Under the pieces are notes generated by a model that made no database searches, was not told where the DNA came from, and saw only the letters and a program-made list of their open reading frames with translations. Shown piece after piece: positions 35,560-45,580 of a stretch of 64,000 bases of DNA (position 1 is the first letter of the stretch; the number at the start of each line of letters is the position of its first letter). The DNA is taken from contig NZ_BLRH01000060.1 of NCBI RefSeq assembly GCF_025996515.1, positions 186,001 through 250,000 of the forward strand, given 5' to 3'. The position numbers were made by a program, and so were the translations under genes. Source of the stretch: Rhizohabitans arisaemae. GTDB lineage: Bacteria; Actinomycetota; Actinomycetes; Streptosporangiales; Streptosporangiaceae.

Positions 35560-36507
35560 ATGCACATTGTGTCCCTGGCCGGCGGGATCGGCGGAGCCCG
35601 CTTTCTGCGCGGTCTCAAGGCGGCCGCACCCGACGCGGAGATCACCGTCATCGGCAACACCGGCGACGACATCAACCTGTACGGCCTGCGGATCTGCCCC
35701 GACCTCGACACCGTCATGTACACCCTCGGCGGCGGCATCCACGAGGAGCAGGGCTGGGGCCGGACCGGCGAGACGTTCGCCGTCAAGGAGGAACTCGCCG
35801 CCTACGGGGTGGAGCCCCAATGGTTCGGGCTCGGCGACCGCGACTTCGCCACCCACATCGTGCGCACGCAGATGCTCGGCGCCGGCTACCCCCTGTCGGC
35901 CGTCACCCGGGCGCTCTGCGACCGCTGGCGGCCCGGCGTCACCCTGCTGCCGATGACCGACGACCGGGCCGAGACCCATGTGGTGATCGACGAATCCGCG
36001 GACGGCTCCCCGCCGCGCCGCAAGGCGATCCACTTCCAGGAGTGGTGGGTACGGCTCCGGGCGTCCGTACCCGCGCAGGCGATCATCCTGGTCGGCGCCG
36101 ACGACGCCAAACCGGCCCCCGGGGTGCTCGACGCGATCGCGCAGGCCGACGTGGTGCTGCTACCGCCCTCCAACCCCGTGGTCAGCATCGGGACGATCCT
36201 CCAGATCCCCGGCATCCGATCCGCCCTGGAGGAGAAGACCGTGATCGGGGTCTCCCCCATCGTCGGCGGCGCCCCGGTCCGGGGGATGGCCGACGCCTGC
36301 CTCACCGCGATCGGGGTGGAGACCACCGCGCAGGCCGTCGCCGAGCTGTACGGCCCAAGCCTGCTCGACGGCTGGCTGATCGCGGAAGGCGACGAGACGA
36401 ACGTGGCGGGAATCGCCACCCGGCCCCGCCCATTGATCATGCACGACGTGGAATCGGCCGCCGAGATCGCTCGGGCCGCCCTCGAACTCGCGGAGGAACT
36501 CAGATGA
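35560..36507 (+). CDS. cofD: 2-phospho-L-lactate transferase CofD/FbiA (coenzyme F420)
   Basis: 315 residues, full length for the family. The N-terminus [19 protein letters not shown] and [25 protein letters not shown] are signature CofD motifs that bind the phosphoenolpyruvyl/lactyl-diphospho-guanosine donor and Fo. It couples the (dehydro)phospholactyl moiety to Fo in F420 biosynthesis; the actinobacterial enzyme uses the PEP-derived donor (family knowledge). It overlaps fbiB by 4 bases, so the last two steps are translated together. Confidence 0.96.
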   Translation: MHIVSLAGGIGGARFLRGLKAAAPDAEITVIGNTGDDINLYGLRICPDLDTVMYTLGGGIHEEQGWGRTGETFAVKEELAAYGVEPQWFGLGDRDFATHIVRTQMLGAGYPLSAVTRALCDRWRPGVTLLPMTDDRAETHVVIDESADGSPPRRKAIHFQEWWVRLRASVPAQAIILVGADDAKPAPGVLDAIAQADVVLLPPSNPVVSIGTILQIPGIRSALEEKTVIGVSPIVGGAPVRGMADACLTAIGVETTAQAVAELYGPSLLDGWLIAEGDETNVAGIATRPRPLIMHDVESAAEIARAALELAEELR

Positions 36508-37826
36508 GCGAGACGATCGCCGACCCCGCGCCCGCGCCGGACCGGGCCTCGACCCTGACGATCTGGGGAATCACCGGCATCCCCGAGGTACGTCCCGGCG
36601 ACGACCTCGCCGAGCTGATCGCAGCCGCCGAACCGACCCTGGCCGACGGGGACATCCTCGTGATCACCTCGAAGGTGGTCAGCAAGGCCGAAGGCCGGAT
36701 CCGCCAAGGCAGCCGGGCCGACATCATCGACTCCGAGACCGACCGGGTCGTCGCCAGACGCGGCGAGACCGTGATCGCGCAGACCCGCCACGGCTTCGTC
36801 ATGGCCGCCGCCGGCGTCGACGCCTCCAACACCGAACCCGGCACCGTCCTGCTCCTCCCCGAAGACTCCGACCACTCGGCCCGCCGGATCCGCGCCGGAC
36901 TCGCCGACCGGCTCGGCGTCGACGTCGGCGTGATCGTCTCCGACACGATGGGACGCCCCTGGCGCGTCGGCCTCACCGACGTCGCCATCGGCTCCGCCGG
37001 GGTCACCGGCCTCGTCGACCTGCGCGGAACCTCCGACGGACACGGCAACCCCCTGGTCGCCACCATCGTCGCCGTCGCCGACGAGATCGCCGCCGCGGGC
37101 GAACTGGTGAAGGGCAAGCTCGACGGCGTCCCCGTCGCGGTCGTCCGCGGCCTCGCCTCCTACGCCACCGAGGAAGACGGCGAAGGCGTACGACCCATGA
37201 TCCGGCCCGCCGACGAGGACCTGTTCCGGTACGGGTCCGCCGACGTCCTCGGCGCCCGCCGTACCATCCGCGAGTTCTCCACCGCCCCCGTGGACGGGGC
37301 CGCGGTCAGGCGGGCCGTCGCCGCCGCCCTCACCGCGCCCGCCCCCCACCACACCACCCCCTGGCGGTTCGTCCTGCTGGAGTCGGCCGGGGCCCGCAAG
37401 AGCCTGCTCGACGCCATGCTCGCCGCCTGGATCGCCGACCTGCGCGCCGACGGCTTCAGCGAAGAATCGATCACCAAGCGGGTACGGCGCGGCGAGGTCC
37501 TGCGCAACGCCCCCTACCTGGCCGTCCCCTGCATGGTGCTCGACGGCTCGCACAACTACCCCGACCCCCGGCGGCTCAGCGCCGAGCGCGAGATGTTCGT
37601 CGTCGCCACCGGAGCGGGCGTCCAGAACTTCCTCGTCCACCTCGCCGTCGAAGGGCTCGCCTCCGCCTGGGTCTCCTCGACCATGTTCTGCCGGCCCGCG
37701 GTCCGCGAAGTCCTCGACCTCCCCGCCCACTGGGAACCCATGGGCGCCGTCGCCGTCGGCCACGCCGCCGCCCCGCCCCGCCACCGCCCGCCCCGCCCCG
37801 CCGACGCCTACATCGAGGTCCGGTAG
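36504..37826 (+). CDS. fbiB: bifunctional F420 gamma-glutamyl ligase FbiB
   Basis: 440 residues. The N-terminal CofE-like domain (about 1-245; [37 protein letters not shown]) adds glutamates to F420-0. The C-terminal nitroreductase-like FMN domain (about 255-430; [18 protein letters not shown]) reduces the dehydro-F420 intermediate and helps extend the tail in actinobacteria. The start is an ATG with GGAGGA 6 bases upstream, overlapping cofD by 4. The gene faces the F420 gene fbiC across the structured repeat region. Confidence 0.95.
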   Translation: MSETIADPAPAPDRASTLTIWGITGIPEVRPGDDLAELIAAAEPTLADGDILVITSKVVSKAEGRIRQGSRADIIDSETDRVVARRGETVIAQTRHGFVMAAAGVDASNTEPGTVLLLPEDSDHSARRIRAGLADRLGVDVGVIVSDTMGRPWRVGLTDVAIGSAGVTGLVDLRGTSDGHGNPLVATIVAVADEIAAAGELVKGKLDGVPVAVVRGLASYATEEDGEGVRPMIRPADEDLFRYGSADVLGARRTIREFSTAPVDGAAVRRAVAAALTAPAPHHTTPWRFVLLESAGARKSLLDAMLAAWIADLRADGFSEESITKRVRRGEVLRNAPYLAVPCMVLDGSHNYPDPRRLSAEREMFVVATGAGVQNFLVHLAVEGLASAWVSSTMFCRPAVREVLDLPAHWEPMGAVAVGHAAAPPRHRPPRPADAYIEVR

Positions 37827-37864
37827 GCATGAGCCGGCAAGGCGAAAGCCGATAGTCCTGAGGT

Positions 37865-38100
37865 TTCTTACGGGCTTTCCCGGCCTGGGTTGTAAGTGTG
37901 GCCGGGGTTACAACCGGAACGTGCTGACCGTGTTAAGAGAAGTCGAGGTTAAGGACCAGTATTATCTGGCCGAGCCTCCGCTCGGCCGGCTCGAAACGCC
38001 GGTAACCCGCGTCTTCCCTCCTGTTTTTGGGCCGCTGGCGCGACCCAAAAACACTCAGTCCAGACGCGGGGGCGTTTCGAGCGCGCACGTGCCCAAGCCG
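37865..38100 (+). ncRNA. type A structured element, copy 1 (candidate novel ncRNA)
   Basis: Begins 38 bases after the fbiB stop. Helices visible in order are: a 5' hairpin, CTTAC...GTAAG; GGTTGTAA (37888-37895) with TTACAACC (37908-37915); GGCCGAGC-CTCC-GCTCGGCC (37968-37987); and a long helix of GCTCGAAACGCC (37989-38000) with GGCGTTTCGAGC (38071-38082). This continues past a GGTAA bulge as CCCGCGTCT (38006-38014) with AGACGCGGG (38062-38070), and ends in an apical stem GTTTTTGGG/CCCAAAAAC (38023-38052) around a loop CCGCTGGCGCGA. The second copy replaces the apical stem entirely but still pairs. No protein-coding potential; function unknown. Confidence 0.65.
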
Positions 38101-38141
38101 TAAGCACAAGCCAATCAAGGCCAAAGCCGACAAGCCTATGG

Positions 38142-38380
38142 TTCTCTTACGAGCTTTCCCGATCCGGGTTGTAAGAGTGGCCGGGGTTACAACCGGAACG
38201 TCCTAACCGTGTTAAGAGAAGTCGCCGTAAAGACCAGTATTATCTGGCCGAGCCTCCGCTCGGCCGGCTCGAAACGCCAGTAACCCGCGTCTTCCCTCGT
38301 CAGGCGCCGCCGCTGGCGCGACGACGCCTTCCTCAGTCCAGACGCGGGGGCGTTTCGAGCGCGCACGTGCCCAAGCCGGT
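38142..38380 (+). ncRNA. type A structured element, copy 2 (candidate novel ncRNA)
   Basis: Tandem second copy, starting 42 bases after copy 1. It has the same helix order: GGTTGTAA/TTACAACC (38167-38194), GGCCGAGC-CTCC-GCTCGGCC (38246-38265), GCTCGAAACGCC (38267-38278) with GGCGTTTCGAGC (38349-38360), CCCGCGTCT (38284-38292) with AGACGCGGG (38340-38348), and the identical 12-base loop (38310-38321). The apical stem here is AGGCGCCG/CGACGCCT (7 of 8 pairs), unrelated in sequence to that of copy 1. Conservation of loop and basal helices with replacement of a whole stem is strong evidence that the fold is under selection. Confidence 0.65.
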
Positions 38381-38398
38381 AGGAACGACCCGGGCAAT

Positions 38399-38620
38399 TT
38401 CTTACGGGGTTCCCGGGTTCGGGTGGTAAGCACGGCTGGATCTTAGGTGCCCGAGGCGCTACGTCCGCACTTCGCACGTCGCGCTCTCTGCGACGGGCGA
38501 ATGCGCGCGGCGGTTCGCGTCGGACGCTCTTTGTCCGGCGCGAACCGCCGCGGTCAATATCAAAAAATACTGTTCTTGTAAGCCCGATCGTGCCTAACGG
38601 GGTACCGCACGTCCACGGGT
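38399..38620 (+). ncRNA. type B structured element, copy 2 (candidate novel ncRNA)
   Basis: Follows type A copy 2 and ends 2 bases before the fbiC stop codon. A 5' hairpin CTTAC...CCCG/CGGG...GTAAG resembles that of type A. The closing helix is TTAGGTGC (38443-38450) with GTGCCTAA (38590-38597); P2 is CGCAcTTCG/CGAATGCG plus CGTCGC/GCGACG. P3 is a 19-bp stem (38507-38525 with 38533-38551, one G-T pair) with loop GCTCTTT. The AATACTGTTCTTGTAAGC stretch and the CCTAACGGGG...CACGGGTG tail follow, as in copy 1 at 16068-16291. P3 and the closing helix differ from copy 1 by paired changes. Confidence 0.6.
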
Positions 38621-38622
38621 GG

Positions 38623-41223
38623 CTAGACGGCGCGGTCGGTGAGGGGGATGAGCGGTTTGCGGCGGACGCTTTGGCAGACGCCGTCGCTGGCGGCGGCCGC
38701 GGCCCGGCGTTCGGCCGGGACCTCGCCGTAGGTGGTGAGTCGCTGGCGGAGCGGCCGGCCGGTGGGCTCGACCATCGCGGCTATCTCACCGATGGTCTTG
38801 TAGGAGCCGTTCTCGGATCCGGCCATCCGGCTGATCGTCTCCTCCATGAGGGTGCCGCCGAGGTCGTTGACCCCGCCGACCAGGACGGAACGGCAGAGCT
38901 CGTCCTGGAGTTTCACCCAGGAGCACTGGATGTTCTTGATCGATCCGTGGAGCATGATCCTGGCGAGGGCGTGCACGGCCCGGTTGTCGCGGGGGGTCGG
39001 CCCGGGCCTGGCGATGCCTGCGAGGTAGATGGGCGCGCTGTGGTGGACGAACGGCAGGAGCACGAACTCGGTGAACCCGCCGGTCTGCCGCTGGAGGTCG
39101 CGGATGAGCCGCAGGTGGGCCACCCAGTGGGCGGGGGTGTCGACGTGTCCGTACATCATCGTGGCGGTGGTGGGGAGTCCGATCCGGTGCGCGGTCGTGA
39201 TCACCTCGATCCACTCCCTGGTGGGCAGCTTGCCCTTGGTGAGCACCCAGCGGACGTCGTCGTCGAGGATCTCGGCGGCGGTGCCGGGGAGTGAGTCGAC
39301 CCCGGCTTCACGGGCCGCGGTCAGCCAGTCCGCGATGGAGAGGTTCGTCCGGCTCGCGCCGTTGATCACTTCCATCGGGGAGAAGGCGTGGACGTGCATC
39401 TCGGGGCAGCGCGCCTTGACCGCCCTGGCGATGTCGAAGTAGGCGGTGCCCGGCAGGTCCGGGTGGATACCGCCTTGCATGCAGACCTCGGTCGCCCCGG
39501 CCAGCCAGCCTTCCTCGGCCCGGTCGGCGACCTGGTCCAGGGAGAGGGTGTAGGCGTCGGCGTCGGTCCGGCGCTGCGCGAACGCGCAGAACCGGCAGCC
39601 GGTGTAGCAGACGTTGGTGAAGTTGATGTTCCGGTTGACGACGTAGGTGACGTCGTCCCCGACGGCGTCCCTGCGCAGCCCGTCGGCGAGGGTGACCACG
39701 GCCTCGAGCGCGTCGCCGTCCGCGGTGATCAGCGTGAGCGCCTGGGCGTCGGTGAGCCCGGCCGGGTCCGCTTCGGCCTGGCGGAGCGCCGCGGCGACCT
39801 CCGGATCGGCGACTCCCCGGCGTGGGGCCTCCGCCGATTCCTTGGGGAGCCTGGTACGGAGCTCGTCCCAGTCCCCGTAGACGGAGTCGAAGTCGTCCCT
39901 GCGGTCGGCGCTGCGGCCCTCGGTGTCCACCCCGACGTGGAGGTCGACCCGCCCGGCGGATTCGAACCCCCCGTCCGGCTCCTGCCAGGGCCGCCCCTGC
40001 GGCACCGCGTCCTCGCGGGCGAGCCCGGTGGCGGGGTCGGCGAGCGCGCCGACGTGCTCGACCAGCCGCGGGTCGAGCCACGGCTCGCCGGCCTTCAGGT
40101 ACTCGGGATAGATGGTCAGGCGCTCCTTGAGCAGGAAGCCCGCCTCGGCCGTACGACGCGCCAGCTCCTCGATCTGCGGCCAGGGGCGCTCGGGGTTGAC
40201 GTGGTCCGGGGTGAGCGGGGAGACGCCGCCCCAGTCGTCGATGCCCGCCCTGATCATGAGCTCGTATTCGGAGTCCACCAGGTTCGGCGGGGCCTGGACC
40301 CGCATCCTGGCGCCGAGCACGAGCCGGGTCACAGCGATGGTCGCGGCGAGTTCGGCCAGCTCGGCGTCCGGCATCCCCCGCATGGCGGTGTCGGGCTTGG
40401 CCCGGAAGTTCTGGACGATGATCTCTTGGATGCCGTGGTACTCCCGGGCGATCCGCCGGAGCGCGAAGATCGATTCCGCCCGATCGGCCATCGTCTCCCC
40501 GATGCCGATGAGGATGCCGGTGGTGAAGGGGACGTTGGACCGTCCGGCGTCCTCCAGGACGCGCAGCCGCACTTTGGGGTCCTTGTCCGGCGAACCGTGG
40601 TGCGGTGCGCCCTTCCGGGTGAACAGCTCCTCGGAGGTCGTCTCCAGCATCATGCCCATGGAGGGCGAGACGGGCTTGAGCCGCTGGAAGTCGCGCCAGG
40701 TGAGAACCCCCGGGTTCAGGTGCGGGAGCAGCCCGGTCTCCTCAAGCACGCGGATCGCCATGGCGCGTACGTAGGACAGCGTGTCGTCGTACCCGTGCGC
40801 GTCGAGCCAGTCACGGGCCTGGTGCCAGCGGTCCTCCGGCCGGTCCCCCAGCGTGAACAGCGCCTCCTTGCATCCCAGGGCCGCGCCCTGCCGGGCGATC
40901 TCCAGCACCTCGTCGGGGGGGAGGAAGGCCGAGGGCACCTTCGCCGGCGCCACAGCGAACGTGCAATATCCGCATTTATCGCGACAAAGTCGGGTCAGGG
41001 GGATGAACACCTTCCGGCTGTAGGTGATGATCCCTTCCCTCCCCACGTGCGCCAGACCCGCGTCGCGCAGACGTGAGGCGTAGCCCAACAGGGTCTCCAG
41101 GTGTTCACCGCGCGCGTGCAACAGCACCGTCGCCTCGGTGACGTCCAGCGTCTTGCCGTCACGGGCTCGTGCAAGCGCCCGACGGAGCGCCGCCTCAGTC
41201 GGGGTTCCCCCTGGAATGCTCAT
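38623..41223 (-). CDS. fbiC: FbiC, Fo synthase (CofG-CofH fusion)
   Basis: 866 residues, a two-module radical SAM enzyme that makes the deazaflavin Fo from tyrosine and 5-amino-6-ribitylaminouracil, the first step of F420 biosynthesis. The N-terminal CofG-like module has the SAM/[4Fe-4S] motif CRDKCGYC (Cys80, Cys84, Cys87); the C-terminal CofH-like module has CYTGCRFC near residue 545, followed by [12 protein letters not shown]. The ATG at 41223 has no clear Shine-Dalgarno; the frame remains open to 41271. It is convergent with cofD-fbiB, and the intergenic region is filled with the structured elements. Confidence 0.95.
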   Translation of the reverse strand: MSIPGGTPTEAALRRALARARDGKTLDVTEATVLLHARGEHLETLLGYASRLRDAGLAHVGREGIITYSRKVFIPLTRLCRDKCGYCTFAVAPAKVPSAFLPPDEVLEIARQGAALGCKEALFTLGDRPEDRWHQARDWLDAHGYDDTLSYVRAMAIRVLEETGLLPHLNPGVLTWRDFQRLKPVSPSMGMMLETTSEELFTRKGAPHHGSPDKDPKVRLRVLEDAGRSNVPFTTGILIGIGETMADRAESIFALRRIAREYHGIQEIIVQNFRAKPDTAMRGMPDAELAELAATIAVTRLVLGARMRVQAPPNLVDSEYELMIRAGIDDWGGVSPLTPDHVNPERPWPQIEELARRTAEAGFLLKERLTIYPEYLKAGEPWLDPRLVEHVGALADPATGLAREDAVPQGRPWQEPDGGFESAGRVDLHVGVDTEGRSADRRDDFDSVYGDWDELRTRLPKESAEAPRRGVADPEVAAALRQAEADPAGLTDAQALTLITADGDALEAVVTLADGLRRDAVGDDVTYVVNRNINFTNVCYTGCRFCAFAQRRTDADAYTLSLDQVADRAEEGWLAGATEVCMQGGIHPDLPGTAYFDIARAVKARCPEMHVHAFSPMEVINGASRTNLSIADWLTAAREAGVDSLPGTAAEILDDDVRWVLTKGKLPTREWIEVITTAHRIGLPTTATMMYGHVDTPAHWVAHLRLIRDLQRQTGGFTEFVLLPFVHHSAPIYLAGIARPGPTPRDNRAVHALARIMLHGSIKNIQCSWVKLQDELCRSVLVGGVNDLGGTLMEETISRMAGSENGSYKTIGEIAAMVEPTGRPLRQRLTTYGEVPAERRAAAAASDGVCQSVRRKPLIPLTDRAV

Positions 41224-41435
41224 GAACTGCACACTACGACGCTGGAAAAGACCGCCTTTCAGCGGGGCCACCCATACCGGGGCCGGTATCCCGAAAGTTC
41301 AGCAACGCTAATGAGTCATGTGCAGAAAGTCTCGATAGACGTAAATGGTTGACGGGCGCACAATTTACTTAGACGCCGGAGACACCCCGCCCACCTCGGC
41401 GGCGGAGGCCTCGGCAAGCCCCTTGGAGAGAGACC

Positions 41436-41636
41436 ATGACCTGGCTACTCATCACCCTGTTCGTCCTCCTCGCCGTGATCGTCCCCCTGCTGGGCGCCGA
41501 CTCGCGCGACAGCCGCGACTGGCAGCCCGACGCGTTCCACGCCCCGCGATTCAGCGCCGTACGGGCCCTGCGCCGCAAGCCGCGCCCGGCCCGCAAGACG
41601 CGTGCGGCGGCCGCGATCGCGCAGCCGTGCCACTGA
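41436..41636 (+). CDS. small single-TM membrane protein, hypothetical
   Basis: 66 residues. An N-terminal transmembrane helix (TWLLITLFVLLAVIVPLLG, residues 2-20) is followed by an acidic/aromatic patch (DSRDSRDWQPDAF) and a basic tail rich in Arg, Lys and Ala. The ATG at 41436 is preceded by TTGGAGAGAGACC, an acceptable Shine-Dalgarno. It lies between fbiC (divergent) and the convergent DNA glycosylase gene. I do not recognise a family; the composition is that of a genuine small membrane protein rather than a chance open frame. Confidence 0.6.
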   Translation: MTWLLITLFVLLAVIVPLLGADSRDSRDWQPDAFHAPRFSAVRALRRKPRPARKTRAAAAIAQPCH

Positions 41637-41651
41637 CGCAGACCCCGGGGT

Positions 41652-42599
41652 TCAGATCGACCGGTAGTCCCTGGGCGCCATCCGCGGCCCCCGAGCCGGG
41701 GGCCGCAACCCGGTCAGCTCGATCAGACGGGTGACCCGGTACCGCTGCCCGCGAAACGGTTCGAGCAGCTCAAGCATCCCGTCGTCGTCGACTTTGCGCC
41801 CGATCAGCACCCATCCGACCAGCGACGACAGGTGGTAGTCGCCCACCGAGACCGCGTCCGGATCCCCGTGCGCGCGCTGGCGGGTCTCCGCCGACGTCCA
41901 CACGCCGATGCCGGGAAGGGCCCGCAGCAGCCGATCCGCATCCCGGTTCCCCGCCGCCTCCAGCTTCGCCGCCACCCTGGCCGCAGTGATGATCGTCCGT
42001 CCCCGTACGGCCTCGGCGCCCGCTCGATGCCATTCCCACGACGGGATCGTTCGCCACACCTCAGGCGCGGGGGGCACCCGCATCCCCTCGGGGGCGGGTC
42101 CGGGTGCCACCTCGCCGTACCGGCGCAGCAGATGGCGCCAGGCACGCCACGCCTCCTGCCCGACGACCTTCTGCTCAAGGATCGCGGGTGCGAGCGCCTC
42201 GAACAGACGTCCGGTACGGCCGATGCGAAGCCCGGCGTGTCGCGCGGCGGCCTCCCTGATCAAGCCGTGACGTGGGCCACCCGACCCGCCCACGGCGACG
42301 ACCCGCTTGAGCATGTCGTGAAATTCCGTGACATCGTCCTCGGCGCCGAGGAGCGCCGGCATCGTCTCCAGCAGCCAGTCGGCGCCGGGGCCGTACGCCT
42401 CGCCGTGCACCGCGCCTTCCGCGGGACGGGGACGGATCCGCAGTGTGCCCGGGCCGTCCGGCGTGCGGCACACCCGCCAGAAGTCGCCGTCGGCCGTACG
42501 CCGCCAGACCGGGTCCCCGCCGCCGTGCGAGTGCGGGCTCAAGGTCAGCGGGATGTCGAGCGGGCCCCGCTCCCGCCAGCTCCGCTCCTTCATGGCCAC
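41652..42599 (-). CDS. HhH-GPD DNA-3-methyladenine glycosylase-family protein
   Basis: 315 residues from a GTG at 42599 (an ATG at 42593 is also possible). The C-terminal part has the helix-hairpin-helix motif LLRALPGIGVWTSAETRQRAHGDPDAVSVGDYHL, with the hairpin GIG and the catalytic Asp expected in VGDYH, typical of AlkA/3-methyladenine glycosylase II relatives. It should excise alkylated bases in base-excision repair. The N-terminal ~100 residues lack similarity that I recognise. The gene is downstream of the GT4 transferase with a 16-base gap and convergent with the small membrane-protein gene. Confidence 0.85.
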   Translation of the reverse strand: MAMKERSWRERGPLDIPLTLSPHSHGGGDPVWRRTADGDFWRVCRTPDGPGTLRIRPRPAEGAVHGEAYGPGADWLLETMPALLGAEDDVTEFHDMLKRVVAVGGSGGPRHGLIREAAARHAGLRIGRTGRLFEALAPAILEQKVVGQEAWRAWRHLLRRYGEVAPGPAPEGMRVPPAPEVWRTIPSWEWHRAGAEAVRGRTIITAARVAAKLEAAGNRDADRLLRALPGIGVWTSAETRQRAHGDPDAVSVGDYHLSSLVGWVLIGRKVDDDGMLELLEPFRGQRYRVTRLIELTGLRPPARGPRMAPRDYRSI

Positions 42600-42615
42600 C
42601 CGGAAAAACCGGGCC

Positions 42616-43743
42616 TCACCTCTCCGTGGCGCGCTCGTAACTGATCAGGTGGGCCTCCGCCGACGCGTCCCAGGTGAACTCCCGGGATCTGGCGGAGCCA
42701 GCTTCACTCAGCAGCTTACGGCGTGCCGGATCGGTCAGCAGCGACCGCAGCGCCTCTCCGATGGCGGCCGCGTCCGGCTCGGTGTAGGCGACCGCGTCGC
42801 CCCCCACCTCGGGCAGCGAGGCGCGGGCCGTGGTGAGCACCGGAGCTCCGCACGCCATCGCCTCCAGGACCGGCATGCCGAAGCCTTCGCTCAGCGAGGG
42901 GAACGCCACGACCGTGGCACCCCCGAAGAACCCGGCGAGGTCGGCGAAGGGCAGATAGCCGGGCCGGACGATCCGTACACCGCACGGCAGGTCGCCGAGG
43001 ACGGCGGCCACGTCGTCGTCCCAGCCGCCTCCGCCGCCGAGGACGAGCGCGGGCGGATCCGGCAGCCCGGCCACGGCCCGGGCGAAGCCCCGGATGAGAT
43101 TGGGAACGTTCTTACGCGGGGACGGCATGCCGAGGAACGCGACATAGGCGTGGCCGTGCAACCCGAGCCGCTCGGCGAGGTGGCCGATCTCCGCCGCGGA
43201 GGGCACGTGGAACAGGTCCGGGTCCACCCCGTGATAGGCGACGTCGATCCGGGTGGCGTCCGCCGAGAGCACCCGGAGCAGCTCGTCCCGGGTCGCCTTG
43301 GAGGGAGTGATCACCCGGGCCGCGTGCCGGACGGACGCCTTGGTGGCCGAGCGGAAGAACGAGGCCTTCACGGCGCTGTGCTGCGCGGACTCGGTGAAGG
43401 CGGTGACGTCGTGCACCGTGACGACGGTGGGCAGGCCCGAGCGGATCGGAATCGAGTAGAACGGGGCGTGGATGACCTCGGCGCCGATCCGACGGGCGAG
43501 CACCGGCAGGCCGGTCTGCTCCCAGGCGAGCCGGACGGCCCGGTGGGTGATGGCGGGCGGGCCGGTCACGATCCTGGCGGACGGCGCCAGGCGCCCGTAC
43601 CGCTCGGCGTCGGCACGCTGGCAGGCTACGGCGAAGTCGGCACCCGCGCGGTCGAGGCCGCCGACGAGTCCGTCGACATACCTGATCAATGCCCCGCGAT
43701 CGGCGGGCACCGCAGCGGCGTCCACAAGCACTCGAGGCGCCAC
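42616..43743 (-). CDS. GT4-family glycosyltransferase
   Basis: 375 residues, GT-B fold. The C-terminal half has the donor-binding signature PSLSEGFGMPVLEAMACGAPVLTT (the E-x7-E motif) and LGMPSPRKNVPNLIRGF. Members of this family transfer mannose or other sugars from nucleotide-sugar donors to lipid or glycan acceptors on the cytoplasmic face. The GTG at 43743 has GGGGAGCG about 9 bases upstream. It starts 25 bases after the stop of the UPF0104-type membrane protein gene, so it may be cotranscribed with it and the methyltransferase gene, suggesting a small glycolipid-modifying operon. Confidence 0.9.
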   Translation of the reverse strand: MAPRVLVDAAAVPADRGALIRYVDGLVGGLDRAGADFAVACQRADAERYGRLAPSARIVTGPPAITHRAVRLAWEQTGLPVLARRIGAEVIHAPFYSIPIRSGLPTVVTVHDVTAFTESAQHSAVKASFFRSATKASVRHAARVITPSKATRDELLRVLSADATRIDVAYHGVDPDLFHVPSAAEIGHLAERLGLHGHAYVAFLGMPSPRKNVPNLIRGFARAVAGLPDPPALVLGGGGGWDDDVAAVLGDLPCGVRIVRPGYLPFADLAGFFGGATVVAFPSLSEGFGMPVLEAMACGAPVLTTARASLPEVGGDAVAYTEPDAAAIGEALRSLLTDPARRKLLSEAGSARSREFTWDASAEAHLISYERATER

Positions 43744-43768
43744 TCTGGATCGCTCCCCTCAAGATCCA

Positions 43769-44740
43769 CTACGCCTTCGGGGAAGCGTGTCCGCCTTCCC
43801 CCTCACCGTCCACCCTATTGCCAGAGCCACCGGAAAAGTGGCCGAAATCACGCCGCCGTTTCGAGGCTGTGACCGCGAGAAGGGCACAGAGCAAATCACC
43901 GACCGTGACGATCAAACGGGAGCACAAAGCGGCGATAAGCGTCGACCCCTCCTCCAGAACCGGGGCGAGCGCGGCGACGAGCACCACCTCACGAACCCCC
44001 AGCCCCGCCGGGGCGACGACCACGATCAGGCCCGCCGCCCACGCCAGCGCGAACGCCCCCGTCGCCAGGACCAGCACACCCGGCCCCCGCGCGCCGAGCC
44101 CCCACGCCAGCAGCGCGAGGTGCGTCCCGTACGCCAGCCACGCCACCCCGGCCCACCCCGCCGCGCGCAGGACGCCGCCCCAGGTGAGCGGACGCTCCAG
44201 CGGCGCCTTGCCGAGCCGCCGCAGCGCCGCCCCGACGACGGCGTCGACCACCCGGGGGTGCAGGGCGAGCAGAAGCGGTGGGAGGAGCGCCAGGAGCCAG
44301 GGATGGTGGGTGAGCGCCGTGCCCGCGGCGATCACGCCGACCGCGATCCCCGACCCGAGGAACACCAGCATCCCCAGCACGAACGCGGCGGCGCTCCGCG
44401 GCCGGGGCACCCCGAGATCCCGGCCCAGTTCCATCTGGGCGAGAAGCGGCCACAGCGAGCCGGGGAGGTACTTGCCGAGCTGGCCGAGGAAGAACACCCG
44501 CGCCGCGGGGCGGACCGGCAGGGGCGAGCCCAGGTCGGCCAGGAGCGCCCGCCAGACCAGCATGCTCGCGGCGAGCGCGACCAGCACGGCGGCCAGCGAG
44601 CCGACCAGGAGCGGCACGGAGAGCCGGGCGAGCCCCTCGCGCACCTGGGGCCACTGGTCGGCCACCGCGTAGCCGCCGAGGCCGAGCGCCACGACGACGA
44701 AGGCGGCCCGCAGGGCCGTACGCCGGGTCGGCTTGGTCAT
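43769..44740 (-). CDS. UPF0104/LPG-synthase-TM-like membrane protein
   Basis: 323 residues with about eight transmembrane helices. It contains the family motif RVFFLGQLGKYLPGSLWPLLAQMELGRD (compare GQLGKYxPGS) and VVAPAGLGVREVVLVAAL near the C-terminus. This is the membrane flippase-like domain of lysylphosphatidylglycerol synthases without the aminoacyl-transferase domain. A role in flipping or protecting a polyprenyl-linked glycan or lipid is inferred. The ATG overlaps the methyltransferase stop by 4 bases. A closely similar paralogue lies at 48969-49922, on the far side of the accessory patch. Confidence 0.85.
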   Translation of the reverse strand: MTKPTRRTALRAAFVVVALGLGGYAVADQWPQVREGLARLSVPLLVGSLAAVLVALAASMLVWRALLADLGSPLPVRPAARVFFLGQLGKYLPGSLWPLLAQMELGRDLGVPRPRSAAAFVLGMLVFLGSGIAVGVIAAGTALTHHPWLLALLPPLLLALHPRVVDAVVGAALRRLGKAPLERPLTWGGVLRAAGWAGVAWLAYGTHLALLAWGLGARGPGVLVLATGAFALAWAAGLIVVVAPAGLGVREVVLVAALAPVLEEGSTLIAALCSRLIVTVGDLLCALLAVTASKRRRDFGHFSGGSGNRVDGEGEGGHASPKA

Positions 44741-45549
44741 CGGGTTCGGACGGGCTCCGGCGGCCGGCTGAGCCGGGGGCCTCGGGGTCTGCCCGGGTTC
44801 TTGGTCGCCACCCAGAGATAGGTCGGCATGATCGGGATCAGGCTGCGCAGGACCGCCGAGGGAACGCGGGAGAGCAGCGCGGCGGCGGGTGTGTCGGTGG
44901 CGGCGAAACGCGTGGGCTCGACGATCGCCGGGAGGGAGTAGTCCCACACCCTGAAGCCCCGGAGCATCCGCCGCAATCCCGGCCGGGTGCGGAACCGCTC
45001 GTAGTAGTGGTCGGCCCGGCCGGTGAGCCGGACGTACCGGTCGGCGAGCCCCGGCGGAAGATAGGAAAGGAACGGGAGCTTGTAGTGCGGTTCCATGATC
45101 CCGAGCCGGTTGCCGAGCCCGAGGTAGAGCACCCCGTCGTCGGCGAGCACCCGGTGGATCTCCTTTAACACCGCATCCGGGTTCACGACGTGCTCGTAGA
45201 TGTGGTTGAAGACCACGACGTCTAGGGATTTATCGGGAATCGGGAGGGATGTTCCGTCGGCGCAGACGAACTCCACCGCGCCGCCGAACCGCTCGTGCGC
45301 CTTCCGCAGCCCCGGCACGTCGATGTCGAACCCGACGGTACGGCTCGCGCCCGCCTTCGCCAGCTCGTCCGCGATGAACCCCGCCGAACAACCGACATCC
45401 GCCACGGTCAGCCCGGACAGGTCCTCACGCCCGAGAAAATGCCGCAAAATCGCGATTATCTTCTGCGCTTTCCGGCGGCGCTTCGCCTCGTCCAGCATCG
45501 CCGACTGCAGCTCGGAGTACTCCAGCTGCGCCCCGCGCCTGTCACCCAT
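44737..45549 (-). CDS. class I SAM-dependent methyltransferase
   Basis: 270 residues. SAM-binding motif I is VADVGCSAGFIADELA, with TVGFDIDVPGL as motif II and VVFNHIYEHVVNP as the later conserved strand. It belongs to the methyltransferase-11/23-like group often found in glycan or lipid clusters. An ATG at 45549 is preferred over a TTG 9 bases upstream. The gene starts 32 bases downstream of the left copy of the 35-bp direct repeat, and is followed by the UPF0104 and GT4 genes, so it may methylate a sugar or lipid in the same pathway (inference). Confidence 0.88.
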   Translation of the reverse strand: MGDRRGAQLEYSELQSAMLDEAKRRRKAQKIIAILRHFLGREDLSGLTVADVGCSAGFIADELAKAGASRTVGFDIDVPGLRKAHERFGGAVEFVCADGTSLPIPDKSLDVVVFNHIYEHVVNPDAVLKEIHRVLADDGVLYLGLGNRLGIMEPHYKLPFLSYLPPGLADRYVRLTGRADHYYERFRTRPGLRRMLRGFRVWDYSLPAIVEPTRFAATDTPAAALLSRVPSAVLRSLIPIMPTYLWVATKNPGRPRGPRLSRPPEPVRTR

Positions 45550-45580
45550 GCCACGCAACAGTACCCGCCGCCGCCAAACC

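Noticed and set aside
35886-37784. Long antisense open frame of 632 codons opposite cofD-fbiB.
   Set aside because: It is a by-product of high GC in third codon positions; the plus-strand genes have full domain matches.
37933-38477. Minus-strand open frames of 66-96 codons across the type A/B elements.
   Set aside because: They run through paired helices of both elements with no ribosome-binding site, differ between copies, and the sequence conservation follows stems and loops, not codons.
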